A program made the position numbers and the translations under genes. The notes below the pieces were generated by a model. The model ran no database searches. It was given only the letters and a program-made list of their open reading frames with translations, and was not told where the DNA came from. Below, piece by piece: positions 31,934 to 44,807 of a stretch of DNA of 64,000 nucleotides. This DNA is from Isoetes taiwanensis. Its lineage: Eukaryota > Streptophyta > Lycopodiopsida > Isoetales > Isoetaceae. Position 1 is the first letter of the stretch. Each line of letters opens with the position of its first letter. The stretch is taken from NCBI GenBank assembly GCA_021234155.1, contig JAJEKV010000754.1, positions 32,287 to 96,286 on the forward strand. The letters are read 5' to 3'.

Positions 31934-31941
31934 GTTTTTAG

Positions 31942-33240
31942 TCATCATTTACTTGTGAATTAGGTGCGTCTCTTCCACAGGTCCAAAGAATATTTGAAGA
32001 TCTTTGTCGTGTGTCATACCATGATCCTGATAGTAATAGCCCCCATTGAACTTCTTGAATGGCACATCTTAATGGAAAGTCAAACCATTATTAATAACTT
32101 TCAGCTTGAGCGATTCAACTTGATCAAGCTTGTCATAGCAGGTGCTGAATTGTGAGTTCAATATTTGTGAGCAATATAATATCTAAATAATTGATAGTGC
32201 AAAGGTCAATTATGAGCACCATCTTACTTGTAGCAACTGTATTCTTGTCCTGGTAGTGAGAAACCAAGATTCAACAAGATTCAGTACTTGGGAGGCATTT
32301 CGCTATTGAGACATCTGAATGTGTTTATAGATAACAGACCTATTGATGTACCAAAGAGGAATAGAATATAGGATCTTGCCACAGTTTCTAGCAGTGATGC
32401 AGGTTAATGATCACCTAATTTCTGACCTGTAAATGGATCATGAGACATCATAAAGAAACATAACCCTTTCTAATCAAGAAATCAATCTCATTTATTCTAT
32501 CTCAGATCGCCGTTGAACCTCTAGATACAGCTATTTATAGACAGTTAAGCAGATTGCATTCGATACATGGGTGGATCGACTGAGAGCAGCCAAAAATTAT
32601 ACAATTTAGCCCTGTTATCTATGTTGCTATTTGATGATTTGCTGAACAAAGCCTGCCTGCAATTATTATGAAGAGGTGGGTTGACAATCATCAAACTTAA
32701 GGTGTGTTTAGCATGCCTATTGATGCGAAGAAATAGTTCATTATCAACTCCCATAGGTCTGGATCTCTTAAATCCTTGTTGAAACCGACAGGGTACAGAA
32801 TGAAGTTATTACAATCATAGATCTGGATCTCTTAAATCCCTCCAGGAACCGATGGGGTACAGAATGAAGTTATTACAATCATATTCAACATAAATACCTT
32901 TATACACTACAAAGAAACTTATCGGCGGCCTATCGGCGAACGTTTCTCTTCCTCGACCCCATGTCCTCCAATCATTAGCGCTTGGGATGGTCACATCTCC
33001 TTCTCAATCTTGCAATTTTTTTTTTATGGTGAACGCGAGGGGGGCGTTATCTACCCCATCTCAGGAGGAACTTCCCCAACCTTGAGCCTTTCTATTTAAA
33101 AATTCAATTCATGACTAAGGCCCATGCTTGTAGGACGTATTTCTTCTAAATTATTATGTATAGTGTTCTAGTGTCAGAAGATAAAATTCCTAATAGTGAG
33201 GATCCCATTGTATGTTCTTAGCATTTCTCGAATGCTATAG
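31942..33240. other. No gene recognised; one tandem repeat
   Basis: Apart from a two-copy tandem repeat of about 64 bp (32756-32819 and 32820-32884, TCTGGATCTCTTAAATCC to TTATTACAATCATA), no gene or element is recognised. An acceptor-like CTTCCACAG|GTCC at about 31972-31983 is followed by 22 open codons without a known domain. Confidence 0.45.
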
Positions 33241-33635
33241 ATCAAGGGGGAGAAGGCCTAACTTATATAATCTAGGCATCCTCATTGCATTATAATCTAG
33301 TAAGTCTAGAGTTTGGAGTTTGAATTCTCAAATTTGAAGGGCATTTAAATTCCCTCTATCAAGGGGGAGATTTACTAGATGAGAGTTTATCCTTCTAGAT
33401 CTATTGATCAAGGGGGAGTGTTAGAGTATAATATTAGTGATCATATATAGATCAAGTGACATGCTGAGCTGGCATGCTTACATGGCACTAGAGTCAGTGT
33501 CTCTTGACTATTCCTTTGTATATGTAGCCACCTTGTTGGCCTCATTCATATAATACTCAATCATTCTATTCTCCATTGTTCTATATTTAAGAAACTTTAC
33601 TCCTTGTCTGTCCTAAACCTACAATATCAGCGCCT
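33241..33635 (+). mobile_element. Copia-type LTR with PPT and PBS-like flanks
   Basis: LTR of about 205 bp from TG (33419) to CA (33622-33623), starting TGTTAGAGTATAATATTAG. Directly before it is a classic Copia polypurine tract, AAGGGGGAG (33410-33418); the same ATCAAGGGGGAG also occurs at about 33241 and 33357. Directly after it ATATCAGCGCC resembles the tRNA-Met primer-binding site core TATCAG. A TATTTAAG TATA-like box lies at 33583. Having a PPT on the left and a PBS on the right of one LTR is unusual. Confidence 0.6.
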
Positions 33636-35675
33636 CCCACCACAATAAACTTACTCTCTCACTAGCCAATGCTTCATCAAGCAACTTCCAGCTGTAACAT
33701 TGGTCTCTTCAAACCTGCAATTCTGTTCTCTGTTCTAAACCGACAAAATCAAAGCGCTACCACTACTGAATATGCTCAATAACAACTGCTTGTGACCAAC
33801 CATTAACAAATATACTCGACTACCAACAAACAAAAGGAAGATCTAGCCAGCTGCATTGTATTACTGAATCTATCTGCCTACTCATGTACTTGCCAAGCCA
33901 TTTATTCTTGAATTTATTTCTAAAAGTGGCTACCAATCTTTGACCTAGATCACAGAGAGAAATCCATAAGAGCGAGGCAAAAACTTGCAAAGCATCTAAT
34001 CATTCATATAAAGCTATTACTAGATGCATAAAACCCGGGGCAAAAGAATAAAAAGAGCAATAAAGAAAAACTTTTTCGCATTACTATGCAAAACAAAATA
34101 ATTAATGCTTTTGTTTCCTCCCTGAAGTAAATTTAAGCGTTCTCTAAATAAACGGTGATAAGCTTTCATCAAGCTTTCGAAAAAGAGACTCACCTCTCAA
34201 TGACAAAGGAAAATGTCAATGATGAATTCTTTCTCCAATGAGAAAAGAGGAATCAGCGAGGCCGATGAGAATCTTTGCCTTGTAGTTTTACTTCGATATC
34301 TTCTACCAACAAATTTTCCTTAGTATCATGCTCAAACTCGCTTCACTTTCGAATCGACCCTTCAATTTTGTATTTGAGTATGCGGGACATGATTCTCATA
34401 TGCACGTTTGTCTCTCTCCATAGTCCATAACGCTCAATACAATGTCAAGCATTGCGCCGGTGCCAAAGCGCCACAAGAGGCCCCGACGATTTATGCCTTA
34501 TGCCCATGGGATGGCAACTAGGGCACCTATGCGAGAACATATCCAAGATCTGTAGCAACATCGTTCCGGAAAATCAAAACTATATTAGATCTTATTTCAA
34601 AAAACTAGCCGATTCATCGGGTATACATTTAGGTGGAAGCTAGAAATCTATGAAGAAGCATATCCACGATCTCGGTGGGATCAACAAAATCTACTATGCC
34701 ATATCTGCTTGGGAGATAAATGTCACATGCTTCCTTAGGAACACTAAGCTTAGAAGTTAATTGGCTTCAAGAATGGCGTGGCGTACATTCGTAGGCTTGA
34801 GAAGCCAAAGGCCACAGATCAAAGTGAAAAGCAGAGGGAAAGAACATGCCGTTGAAACTAGGCTTTTGTCTTTGAAGAAGCCGGAAACTATGGCGGTCTC
34901 GATTTGGGTCCTTGTTTGCAAGATTATCTGGTGAGCTATTGCGAACCTTGACATGAGGGAAGCGCATCTCGAGGACAAATTTATTAGCTTGATCTCTGCG
35001 GCTCTTGTTGATAGGAAGGGGGAAAAATAAGATGCGAGCCACGAAATAGCATATGCGGTCCTAAATAGCAATAACATGCCTCGACATTGTCTCAACTGAT
35101 ACAATAGAAGGGAATAGAACATACCTTGGGGTAGAGAAAGAACCATGAGACCTCTACTCGCATCATTTGTAGTAATTGCTATGGCTTTGCTAGGGGACTA
35201 GGCTTCATTGCTTTTTCGGTATATGAGGGTTTTGGCATGATCTCTCGCTTTACGCTATGTTGTTCTTACGCAAATTTTCTAAACCATGACGGCCCGGTCG
35301 GGAAGAGCGAGAATATTTTATTACCGGGTCATTTGAGCAGGGTTGAAGTAGGGATTTAAGCAATAATGCGGCAGATCAACAGTCATGGCGGCTATAATAA
35401 TTGTGGCTTAACGCTATGAGCCGTGAGACCGCATGTCAACCCTGGCCCGATCGCCGGAATGGGGGCGAGAGGAAGTGGAGAGCAGAGAAAGGAGATTCGG
35501 CGGAGGAGATTGATTCAAAGCGAGATAAGAACAAAAGCATTGGCATCCCTAGTTTTTCTCTCTTTTCTTCAATTTGAAAATGCAATAGGTGCATCGATGT
35601 CGAACCGGTGCGCTTCGGCCAGAAAAAATTACCTCTATTTTTTTAAGAACAAAAATGACTTGCTTTTATATATGG
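33636..35675. other. No gene recognised
   Basis: A degenerate echo of the LTR/PBS junction lies at about 33725-33760 (TTCTAAACCGACAAAATC). Small frames at 34442-34560 (Arg-rich start MSSIAPVPKRHKRPRR) and on the minus strand at 34757-35146 have no domain I recognise and are interrupted. The 35280-35470 block is GC-richer than its surroundings. Confidence 0.35.
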
Positions 35676-36105
35676 AATGACAAGAGAATGCTAGCTTTTC
35701 GTCAAAAAATTACGTCGGGAATAATCATTCGAAACCCATAATTGCCCGGACTTAGCTTCGGCGTATATTCTCGATGAATATGTTCCGATGAATATTTCAT
35801 CAAAAATCGTCAAATTTTACGCCAATTTCATCATTATAATCATCGGCTAAAACGTCAGTATAATCGTCAGATAAGAATCGTCAAAATTTTCATCAGAATT
35901 TTCGACACTTTAAACGTCAGAATTTTCATCATAGTTTTCATCAGAATTTTCGACACTTTAAACGTCAGAATTTTCATCATAGTTTTCATCAGATTTTTTG
36001 ACACCTTAAGCGTCACCGGTTTCATCAGATTTTACATCAATGGTTTCGTCAAATATTTCATCACAAATTTCATCAAAATATTTATTCTTTATGCGTATTT
36101 TCGTC
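35676..36105 (+). mobile_element. CACTA-type end with CGTCA subterminal array (degenerate)
   Basis: ACAAGAGAATG at about 35682 matches positions 5-15 of the CACTACAAGAGAATG end at 41641; the first four bases have diverged. It is followed by more than 20 copies of short words built on CGTCAGAATTTT or TTCATCAGA to about 36105, including a perfect block of about 56 bp in tandem (about 35895-35990). This is the subterminal-repeat structure of CACTA (En/Spm) elements. No matching opposite end or transposase is seen. Confidence 0.5.
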
Positions 36106-36842
36106 ATTATACAAAGCCATTTGTATTTTTGTCTAGATTGTTTCTATGTACTCTTATTAAACTTATCATATTGATGATTGGATTTAACGTGTATTAAAGT
36201 GTATTAAAGGTACAAATTCATAAAGAGATAAGAGTGTATATAAAACAAAAATTTCTTTATTTAAATCTAATCATAGTTACATGTCAAGTCAAGAATTGAC
36301 AATCTTCACAATGCCAACCATGAGCCATAGGCTCCAGCCAACTCCATCATTCATGAAATGGAAGAAATCTGCATAAATATACACGTCTGCAAATAAAAAA
36401 GACGATATGCATTTCAAAACAAATATCTGCATAAATATACACGTCCTTTTTTGTTGTGAAACATATACACGTCTACATCTGCAAATAAAAAGATCGTCTA
36501 CGTCTATGCTATTCTTGAAAAACACATTGAGGCATGGAAAACCTTGGAGAAAATTTGTTATATGCTCCACGAAGGGGATCAGTCCAGCATTTGATTCCAA
36601 TAGCTGCATAAGTGATCAAACTTTCAGTTCATTTATACAATTTATCCAATGCATAGATGGTATTTGAATGGGAAAGGATTAGAGTGAAAGTGGAAGCAAT
36701 TTAGACACATTTCTGCGTACCCAAGTTTGACCTGACAGGAAAGATTGGCCTGACTGGAAGATTGAATTAAACGCCTAGTTATATGCAACTGCTGAATCTA
36801 TTGTTTATGTTATCGCTGCATTTAATTAAAAGAGATTTAAGC

Positions 36843-36992
36843 TCAAACTTGAATAGGAATGTCTTCACTCATTTGTCGTGCTACATCAGCTTTGTCTTCC
36901 AAACGAAGTATCTCTAGAATAATTTCTTTGTTTGTATTTGAATAAGCCATGTTTGAGGCTTGCCCAATTACTTTCCAACATCTATAAAATTT
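36843..36992 (-). CDS. C-terminal exon-like frame, unknown
   Basis: Forty-nine codons on the minus strand read RCWKVIGQASNMAYSNTNKE, then a charged, helical tail (LEILRLEDKADVARQMSEDI) to a TGA. The balanced composition looks like real protein sequence, but I cannot name the family, and no confident upstream exon was linked. A second minus-strand frame just upstream (36968-37159) may or may not belong. Confidence 0.22.
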   Translation of the reverse strand, partial: KFYRCWKVIGQASNMAYSNTNKEIILEILRLEDKADVARQMSEDIPIQV

Positions 36993-39900
36993 GTGTGGCC
37001 CTCAGTAGCATAACTATGAAACCTTTCTTCCGTTCTCTTTTGCTGTTTATATCTATGTTGAGTTCCATGAAATAAAATGGACATAATCACCTCCTTAGCA
37101 CGCGCACTCATTTTTCCAAAGATCGAAAAGAGATGTATAGAAACTGAATTCCCTAGCATGCAACAGAGAATAATGTTAGCAGCAGAAACATGTGATCCAA
37201 ATTTGTAAAAGGATCACAACCACAATTGTGATGCAGATGTATAAATCCATCCCAGACATCTATGTTCAACTCAAGAACAAGAATAAAAGGCATATGCAAA
37301 GAACACGAGGATTCACTCGAACTTCAGGCATAGACAATGGCAGGACCCATAGAGTCCATGAAACCATATATATACAGTGATTAAACACCTGCAAGGAAGG
37401 CATGCACCTCCTAGCCAGTTATTTCCAAGAAAGATCGATGTTCCATTCACCATCCTGATCCCTCTAAAAATAATAAGTCAACTTTGGCAGCCTTCAGGCT
37501 GCTTGTGCCTTTTGAGTTGTATTTCCTTAGAAGCCGCTAATGTTGCTCCCATAATATCTGCATTTTTCCTTCCTTTTACGAGCCGTCTTCCATTACAGAA
37601 TCTCCCTAAATAATATGATGTTATCTCTGCGTGCTTTGGACCTTTTGGGGTGCTTATACTTTTTTCTTTAAGAATGTTCCTTCATTTCTCAGCAAAATCT
37701 CCAGCTCAAAAAATTGCACATTGTTCGTGAGGTCAATATGAACTTGGTCTTACAATAAAGAGCTGAAGTATTCTAGTTCTCTTCACAGAGTTTTCTCTTG
37801 GAACACAACTCCATGGAAAGTTAATTATCTGCTGCCCAGACAGTTTCAGCTTAGGGGCTGCTAAATCATACTAAAATGGTGGGATCTATCCATGGAACGT
37901 GGAAAAGAGAATCCTTGTCTATTTAGAAGGTATAGTCAATGAGGACATATTATCTATAACAGGCCTGATATATTCTCTTTGCGATCGTACATAGATGCGG
38001 ACTTGGCTACAGATGATTTGGGTCAGAGAAAATTTACTGCATGGTATATTTGGAAAAGTTGATGTCATAAGATTTAGATCCATGACCTGGAAATTGTCAA
38101 GAGTTTATACGTTGGAAACTAGACTAATTGACTTATTACAATACTATTGCACACATCATCACGATGTAATGACTTTTCTTTCAGAGACTTCCTTGGCATC
38201 TATCTTTTCTCTACTCTAATGCTTTGTTTCCAGGCACTGTCAAAATTTACCTAATTGTAGAAAGAGCCCCATCTCTACTAAAATATGTCTGCTAATCAAC
38301 TAAACTGAATGAAAGCTCACCCTTTTCGCCTGTAAGAGGGCTTTGTAATCCAATTAATAATGCCTGAAAAACCAGTATGTATATTATTATAGTAATCGAT
38401 TGAAATGAAACAAGATTTAACGGTTTGATACTTCTGTACACCAGTGTCCTATGTCTCAATTAGCAATACAAGTGGTGCAGAAAGAGGAAGGCCAAAACAT
38501 TATACCCCTGGAGATAATCCTGAATGTGCCAACATTTCTTCAAATGCAAATAAACGTAAATCAAGAGTCTAAATACCTGTATCCACAAAGATTGTGGTAG
38601 TCTGTTCATGTGTTTCTCAATTCCATTATACAGCCGAACAAGCGAAGTGCCAAGCTTCCCAACCACCTGATAATTGATACCAAAATGAGTTATATTTTTT
38701 AAATACAAATCTACGTTATTCCAAAAAGCTAATGCCTATGACTTATAGGAAACAATTATTGCTTGAAATTATTTTTCTGATCGTTCTATTGGAAGTCACT
38801 AATGTGACTCCCTTACTATCCTTTTCCTTTTCTTTGGTAAGCCATCATCCAGTACATGATTTACTGTGACTCTTCATTAACAGAGATTGCCTTGGGCCTC
38901 TAAGGCTGATGATGTCAAGATTTGAGGACGCCCCTTTATTTTTGAGCAAGTTCATGAATAATGTTTAAAGTTAAACTGCAAAATTTTCTCTCTGCGGAAA
39001 ACTCTGTAGATATATTGAACCAGGTGTTTGAGACATAAATCTGCTACAAGCCTGCTGCAGGGTCAGACCCAGATCAGAGGCTACCAGGTTGTATTGAAAA
39101 GGTAGAGTCTTGAAAAGGTTGCTACAAGCCTGCTAAGGCAAAAATTCTGTTTCAATAATGCTATTCAGATAAAAGGGCAATAAAACCATGACAAATTCGT
39201 AGCCCCATGTGTATCTTTCTATAAAAAATTTAAATGCACATAAATGATTATAAACGTACTTGTAAAACTGTATATATGCTAGATCCAAGTTATTTTCCAT
39301 CAAATATCCTAGCTGTTGAATATCAGAAGCAAACAAGCATTATAAGCAAGATCCAGAACTTATTGCAAACAAGAAAATAAGATATTCTTGCTGTATATAG
39401 AAATACCTCCAATAGATTCGCCAACAAAGGCAACTCTCTTGCCTACTGCATCCGCTGCCGGCCATGGCATAAAACACCAACGAATTTTTCTGCTCATTGT
39501 TGCCAGTTTCGGCCTCTGCGATACAATCTTACATCAGAATAGACCGCTTCAGTCCCATCCGCTTCCATTTTTGGATTGACAACAAGTATTTTGTAGCCAA
39601 ACAGTCTGTAGCTAGCCGAAATCTTCAGATCCAGATTCTACAGCCATTCGCATGCAAATCCGGGATGAAACCGCATCCCAGCAAAACCGACAGACAAGTT
39701 TTCGGCCGGCATAGAACTCCAGTTCGATTTGGACTATCCATAGCAGATCCGACATGCTTACCAGGCCACTACCATTTCAGCGATTTCCAAGAAGCCCTAA
39801 ATCGAGTTCCAGCTTTCCATTAAGGATTTCGATGATATTTTAGCACATCCTAGCTTTTATTTTTAAAGGTCAATATGGTACCCAAAGTTTTTCTGAGGCA

Positions 39901-41640
39901 AATTATGTTTACCATGCCAATTATATATAGTTATAGCTCGTCATATATTCACCACTGAGCCTAGAGCATCTCTTTGCCTCGAGCCCAAGACCATTGACCA
40001 CTTGATTCCCGTGGAACATTTGAATTTAGAGATTTTAAAATTTTAAGCACATGTCAAGTGCATAGAACACGAGTGTTTCTTCGATCAAGTATATAGGTAA
40101 CCATGGAGACATCGCCGCCTGTGCCCTTTCTACTTACACACAAACACTAAGCCTTCTTTGGCGCTAAACCTTCTTCGGCATTTTGAGGCCTGCTACAGCG
40201 CTAATAAATGATGGAAACGGAGGAGGGCGGATAATCCATAGTGTAACGCTGCAAAAGAGGGAAAGTAAAAAAGGTCGCTAGGAAGAGCCAACTCCTGTTC
40301 ATGTCATATCGTATCTTCGTGTCTATTTTTTGCCCAATTTCTAATTTCTGCAGCCGTGGATGTGGAAGATTCCAGATCGAACGGAGAAGCCTAAGTCCAC
40401 ATCATTTTTTGCTTTGATCTGGAAATTACACGTGGATAGCCTAGAATTTGAGGAAAGGCTGTAGGCCCGGTAGGGCTGGTGTGCTAAAAAAAAACTAGCA
40501 AAAAGGCACGCCAGATGTTGTGGTCGAGCAAGATCAAGCTAAAAACTATCACAAGGGCAAAACAAGGTGTAGATAACGCCCTGGCACACCCTCGCCATTT
40601 TGGCCATGGCCCGAAAATTTTTTTGAGGTAAACGCCCGAGGGCCAGGGCGTTATCGCCTTTAACGTTGAGGGTTTTCCTCCGCCTGTTCGCCTGATCGCA
40701 TTCCCAAGATCGTTACGGCATTCCTCGCAATATGCTTCGGGCGCCATTCCGGGTGAGTATGGTGGAAAAAGTGATGCATGAATACGCCACAAGGTTTTTC
40801 GCGAGAGCCGAGCTATGGTGGAGCTCGAGATTCCGAGCTATGGTGGAGCTTTGTTAAGCGGCTTCAGGGGAAAGGGTTTCCCCAGAAGGCATATCTTTCC
40901 CTCGCAAGGAGCTTTTACGCCTTTCCTCTCTTTTTTTGGGTTTATTCCTTACGAGAGCCATCGACCTTCTACGAGCTTGCCTAAGCGAGGAAGCGAAACG
41001 AAAGCCCTAGGGTGTTATGCCATTTTGAATCGATCATCCAAGGGTGTTACAGGAAATCTGCCTAAATTTTGAGACACAGAGTCGTTATTAGTCGTAATTT
41101 GTAGAAATAACGGTCAGTTAAATCGACCGTGTAAAACCCAAGAACCGGGGCGTTAAGGTACGCAACTTTTTCTCATTCTGGTGGTAGTTGCACGTAATTC
41201 TTTGTGATTCTCGAGTGCATGTATGAATTTGGTATGAATGTCACTATATATAGACACTTAGTTCACTTTTAAGATAGTGGGCTGAATGTTTGCTTGGGAA
41301 TATATGCCTTCTTAGTTCCTAAAGCACAAAGAAAAAGGGACACAATCATTGCACAATTCCAAGCACATCAAGTCCCTTACCCTTGTAATATTTCCTTTTT
41401 TCTTTCTTGGGAACATGAGTATGTTGGATTTTATTGTTTGTAGATGCTATATCATAGTTCATCTTGTTGACAAACAAATGACAAGGAGCAGAAACAAGCA
41501 CATGTAAGGAAGCTAATTAATTATTTTTCCTTTTTTTCCTTTTCAAGTTTCGACTTCTGAGAATCTGGATTTGGTGTTGGGTTCTATTAGATTTGCTGCA
41601 ATTGTCATGGTTGACGATGGATCCAAAAGAGCAGTGTTAT
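36993..41640. other. Mostly featureless, with a 14-bp-stem inverted repeat
   Basis: Apart from exon-like pieces listed separately, no gene is recognised. GATAACGCCCTGGC (40572-40585) is mirrored exactly at 40642-40655 around 56 bp. At 40795-40850 a 24-bp phrase with GAGCTATGGTGGAGCT is repeated. A conserved-looking GGGGCGTTA word recurs at 33045, 41150 and 52338. Confidence 0.4.
38577..38666 (-). CDS. 90-bp orphan exon-like segment, unknown
   Basis: On the minus strand, acceptor ATTATCAG is followed by 30 in-phase codons (VVGKLGTSLVRLYNGIEKHM, then NRLPQSLWIQ) and donor CAG|GTATTT. Length 90 and phase 0 at both ends are typical of a plant internal exon. The family is not recognised and neighbouring exons were not found. 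A further minus-strand exon-like piece ending FVGESIGG|GTATTT lies at about 39406-39450. Confidence 0.35.
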
Positions 41641-41985
41641 CACTACAAGAGAATGATTGTTCTGCGTCAGAAAAATCGTCAGACTGTCTAAAAAGATCTG
41701 ACCTGATGTTTACACTGATGAAAATACTGACGAATAACTCTCTGATGCATTTTCTGACGATTTTGCATCAGAACATTCGTCAAAACAATCGTCAGATTAT
41801 TCGCCAGGTTTTGCGTCGGATGTATCGTCAGGATAATCGTCAGAAACTATTCGTCAGAAATTTCGTCAGTTTTTGCGTCAGACATTTCGTCAGACATAGC
41901 GTCAGACATAGCGTCAGATATTTCATCAGATATTGCGTCATCATGATCGTCAGAAAAAACGTCAGATATTTCGTCAGAAAGTTCA
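41641..41985 (+). mobile_element. CACTA (En/Spm) transposon end with CGTCAGA array
   Basis: Begins CACTACAAGAGAATGATTG, the canonical CACTA terminus, directly followed by about 14 copies of CGTCAG in 330 bp, many spaced 12 bp (GCGTCAGACATA-like). Such subterminal arrays bind the element's TNPA-like protein in plant CACTA elements. Only this end is visible; no inverted TTGTAGTG end or transposase follows, so it is a truncated copy. The Arg-rich 157-residue frame across it is an artefact of the repeat. Confidence 0.72.
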
Positions 41986-43574
41986 GATTTTTTATTACTA
42001 CAGTTTTAGTTATAACTTTTGATCCAAGAGTCCATTTTAGATGAAATTTGTTGTGTTAGAAAGCTCTCTCTGTGATCTGTCTAGTGATGTACTGTATGAG
42101 GGTTGTTTCTTCATAACATAGAATGATAAAATGCTCCTCTGCTCAAGGTAACAAATTTGTGCCACTTTACAAGGTACATTTATTGTTTGAGGGCTAAAAC
42201 CTGATATTGGCTTCAATGTGTCATTTAAATGCTAGGTGTTTTGCAAAAGCTTGCATTTGCATCATTGACTTCGGTATTGCTCCTTTTACTTTGATGGTGT
42301 AGCCGTTTTTATAAAATCAAGGGTACTAAACATGTGCACTCTACACTATCTATGTGTGCTCAAAATTGGTAAACTTGAATTTACAAGATATTTGACTTTC
42401 GAATTTCGTTTATCCCCTACAGTACAATGGTAAGTTTGGAATAGTACAATGATAAGTTTGGAATACATACTACAGGGGTGCATAATACATATTCATGTGA
42501 GTATACTGAGGTCCATGCTCATACTATGGGGTCTCAATATTTTCTTAAACTTAGAGATGTTGAATGGCTTGAAGGCCTAGTTGTGGAAGGATTTTATTGC
42601 ATGGCCATAATAATATCCTAAAATTGAAAAGAGTTGTAAGTTATGCCTTTTTAACTTTGGAAAGAGAGGCAAAGATTTTTTATCTTTGGCAACCATTGCC
42701 ACAACTATGGAAAAAATACAACATGTAGAACATGCAATAGCATAGATGGCTAGAAATTTGCACACAAGGCAAAATTTCATAGGGCTTAATGGGCACTTTA
42801 ACATAGTATGTGTTCAAATGTTAAATTGGACCATGTAAAAATGCTATAACGCAAAAATGAAAAAAAAATGTGTTTAATTTCTACTTTGAGTAATTTGATG
42901 GTTAGTTGATGCCATTGTAACACATTGGAGACGGCTGCAACACAAAGGCTGTATATAGCACTTGTGTATCTTATGCTGATATGAGGGTTCTAAAACTCCC
43001 ATAGCACATGCTCAAAATAATAGAGCTGTGTATTCTCCTATAATGCAATGGTTTTCTATAATGCAATGACATAAAAGCAGCAGCGGAAGCAAGCAAGATA
43101 TCGGTTTTCAACTCAGAATAAGCGGATTTTGAAGGTTTCAGATTTAGCCATCAGCATTACAGGGCAAGCGGATTCCACAGGTACTTGTGCATTTGTTTCT
43201 GGTTCTTGCAAGAGGGTTCGTGCATTTTTGGCAAAATATTGGTTTTTAGGCTTGCTTCGATTTAGTGTTGGTAAACGTAACAGTCTATGGAGATACTGCT
43301 ATTTGGTGATGGCAGTGCAAATCAAGTCCGTTGCTGTCTTAAGCTTCTTAATCACTAAATGCTTACATGTTAGTCTTAAAAAATCTTTTCCTGCTGTTTC
43401 TTTAGAATCTCAAATATATTGCCTGCAGAGCAAGAAAGAGTATAATCCAAAGGCCTTCAACATATTGTCTTCCAGCATTTTGAAACTTGCTGATCACAGA
43501 TATTTGTTGCATATTGTAGCGTATGCAGTAACATAAATTTCACTTCTAAGAGAAACATATTTTTTGAACATATT
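41986..43574. other. No gene recognised
   Basis: AT-rich. A short tandem, AGTACAATG[G/A]TAAGTTTGGAAT, lies at 42420-42465. A 135-residue frame (43129-43536) starts with TTG, lacks a motif and is not called. Confidence 0.35.
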
Positions 43575-44147
43575 ATGTGTGTAGACAGATACTTTCACCG
43601 CCTTTACTTTCTTTTTTCTGCAGATGAGGAGTTACATTGAAGGAAGAGCAGTGGCCATCCCTATTTTTATTGCTAGGTTGCTTCATTGTTGCATCATCGT
43701 GATTTTATCCCAATAAGCATGTTGTATTTTTTAAATTTGTCAACTGTTGTTGTTAAATTTATCTATATGTGTAGACAGATATTTTTACCACCTCTACTTT
43801 CTTTTTCTGCGGATAGTGAGTTACATAAAAAGAAGAGTAGTATCCATCTCTATTTTCATTGCTAGAATGCAAGTTGTCAGAATGCTTCATTATTGCATCA
43901 TCGTGATTTTATCCCGGTAAACATGTTGTATTTTCTAAATTTGTCAACTGCTGTTGTTAAATTTATCTATGTGTGTAGGCAGATATTTTTACCCCCTACT
44001 TTCTTTTTTTGCGGATGGGGAGTTACATAAAAAGAAGAGTAGTATCCATCCCTATTTTCATTGCTAGAATGCTTCATTATTACATCATCCTGACTTTATT
44101 CCAGTAAACATGTTGTATTTTTTAAATTTGTCAACTGTTGTTGTTGA
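43575..44147 (+). repeat. Three tandem copies of about 190-200 bp
   Basis: Copies start near 43575, 43765 and 43966, each running from GTGTAGACAGATA through TTTTCTGCGGAT..GAGTTACATA and GCTTCATTATTGCATCATC to TTTGTCAACTGTTGTTGTT. They are about 85-90% alike by eye. Each contains an acceptor-like TTTTTCTGCAG and a short open stretch, so an intron-exon edge may have been amplified. No protein recognised. Confidence 0.85.
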
Positions 44148-44803
44148 ATACTGGTCTGATTGAAGCATTGGCCTTTTTATTACCATCCGACAAGCTGTGT
44201 CCCAGTTTTCCCAATAAGTACCAAGGACAAAGTTGTTGCAAAGGCTTGAAGGTACTATACATTTATGTCATATGCTTGGTATTATAATCATAATCTACAG
44301 TCCAATTATCTGGCCAGTTCATTTGGATGTTCCGTGCACTAGAGATTTGTGTGTCTTTGTTAAAATGCGCTGCAAAGATACTTTGAGATTTTTTCTTCAA
44401 TGGTCTAGGGAACTTTAAACTTTTTCTGTTGGACTAATGTTTCTATTTCTGCTTACTTTTACTTTTTTGCAGAATCCATTTGTTCAAAGTGGTTTGCTGG
44501 GATTTACTTACACAATTGTGTGAAACTGAATTTTGACCATATGTCTCTTTGTTTTGGTATTTATTTTCCTTAGATAGAAGTCGACAGAAGAGATGGCACT
44601 TTTTATGTGTTTTGTACACCTTCAGATTTACATTCCCCAACCATCTGGAAATGTCGCACATCCCATTTAGATTATTGAATGAGGATTTAGAGACGACCAC
44701 AGATCTGTAGATGCTTTTAGTTTGAGAAACCAAGAGTGATACTTGGATACTTCATAAATGTTCAATGATGTTTTTAGATCCATCTAAAGCTTTATGCTTT
44801 AGA
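44148..44803. other. No gene recognised
   Basis: AT-rich; short frames on both strands without motifs. Confidence 0.35.
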
Positions 44804-44807
44804 TTAA

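Noticed and set aside
41571-42044. 157-codon Arg-rich frame
   Set aside because: Translation of the CGTCAGA subterminal array of a CACTA end; the periodicity comes from DNA repeats.
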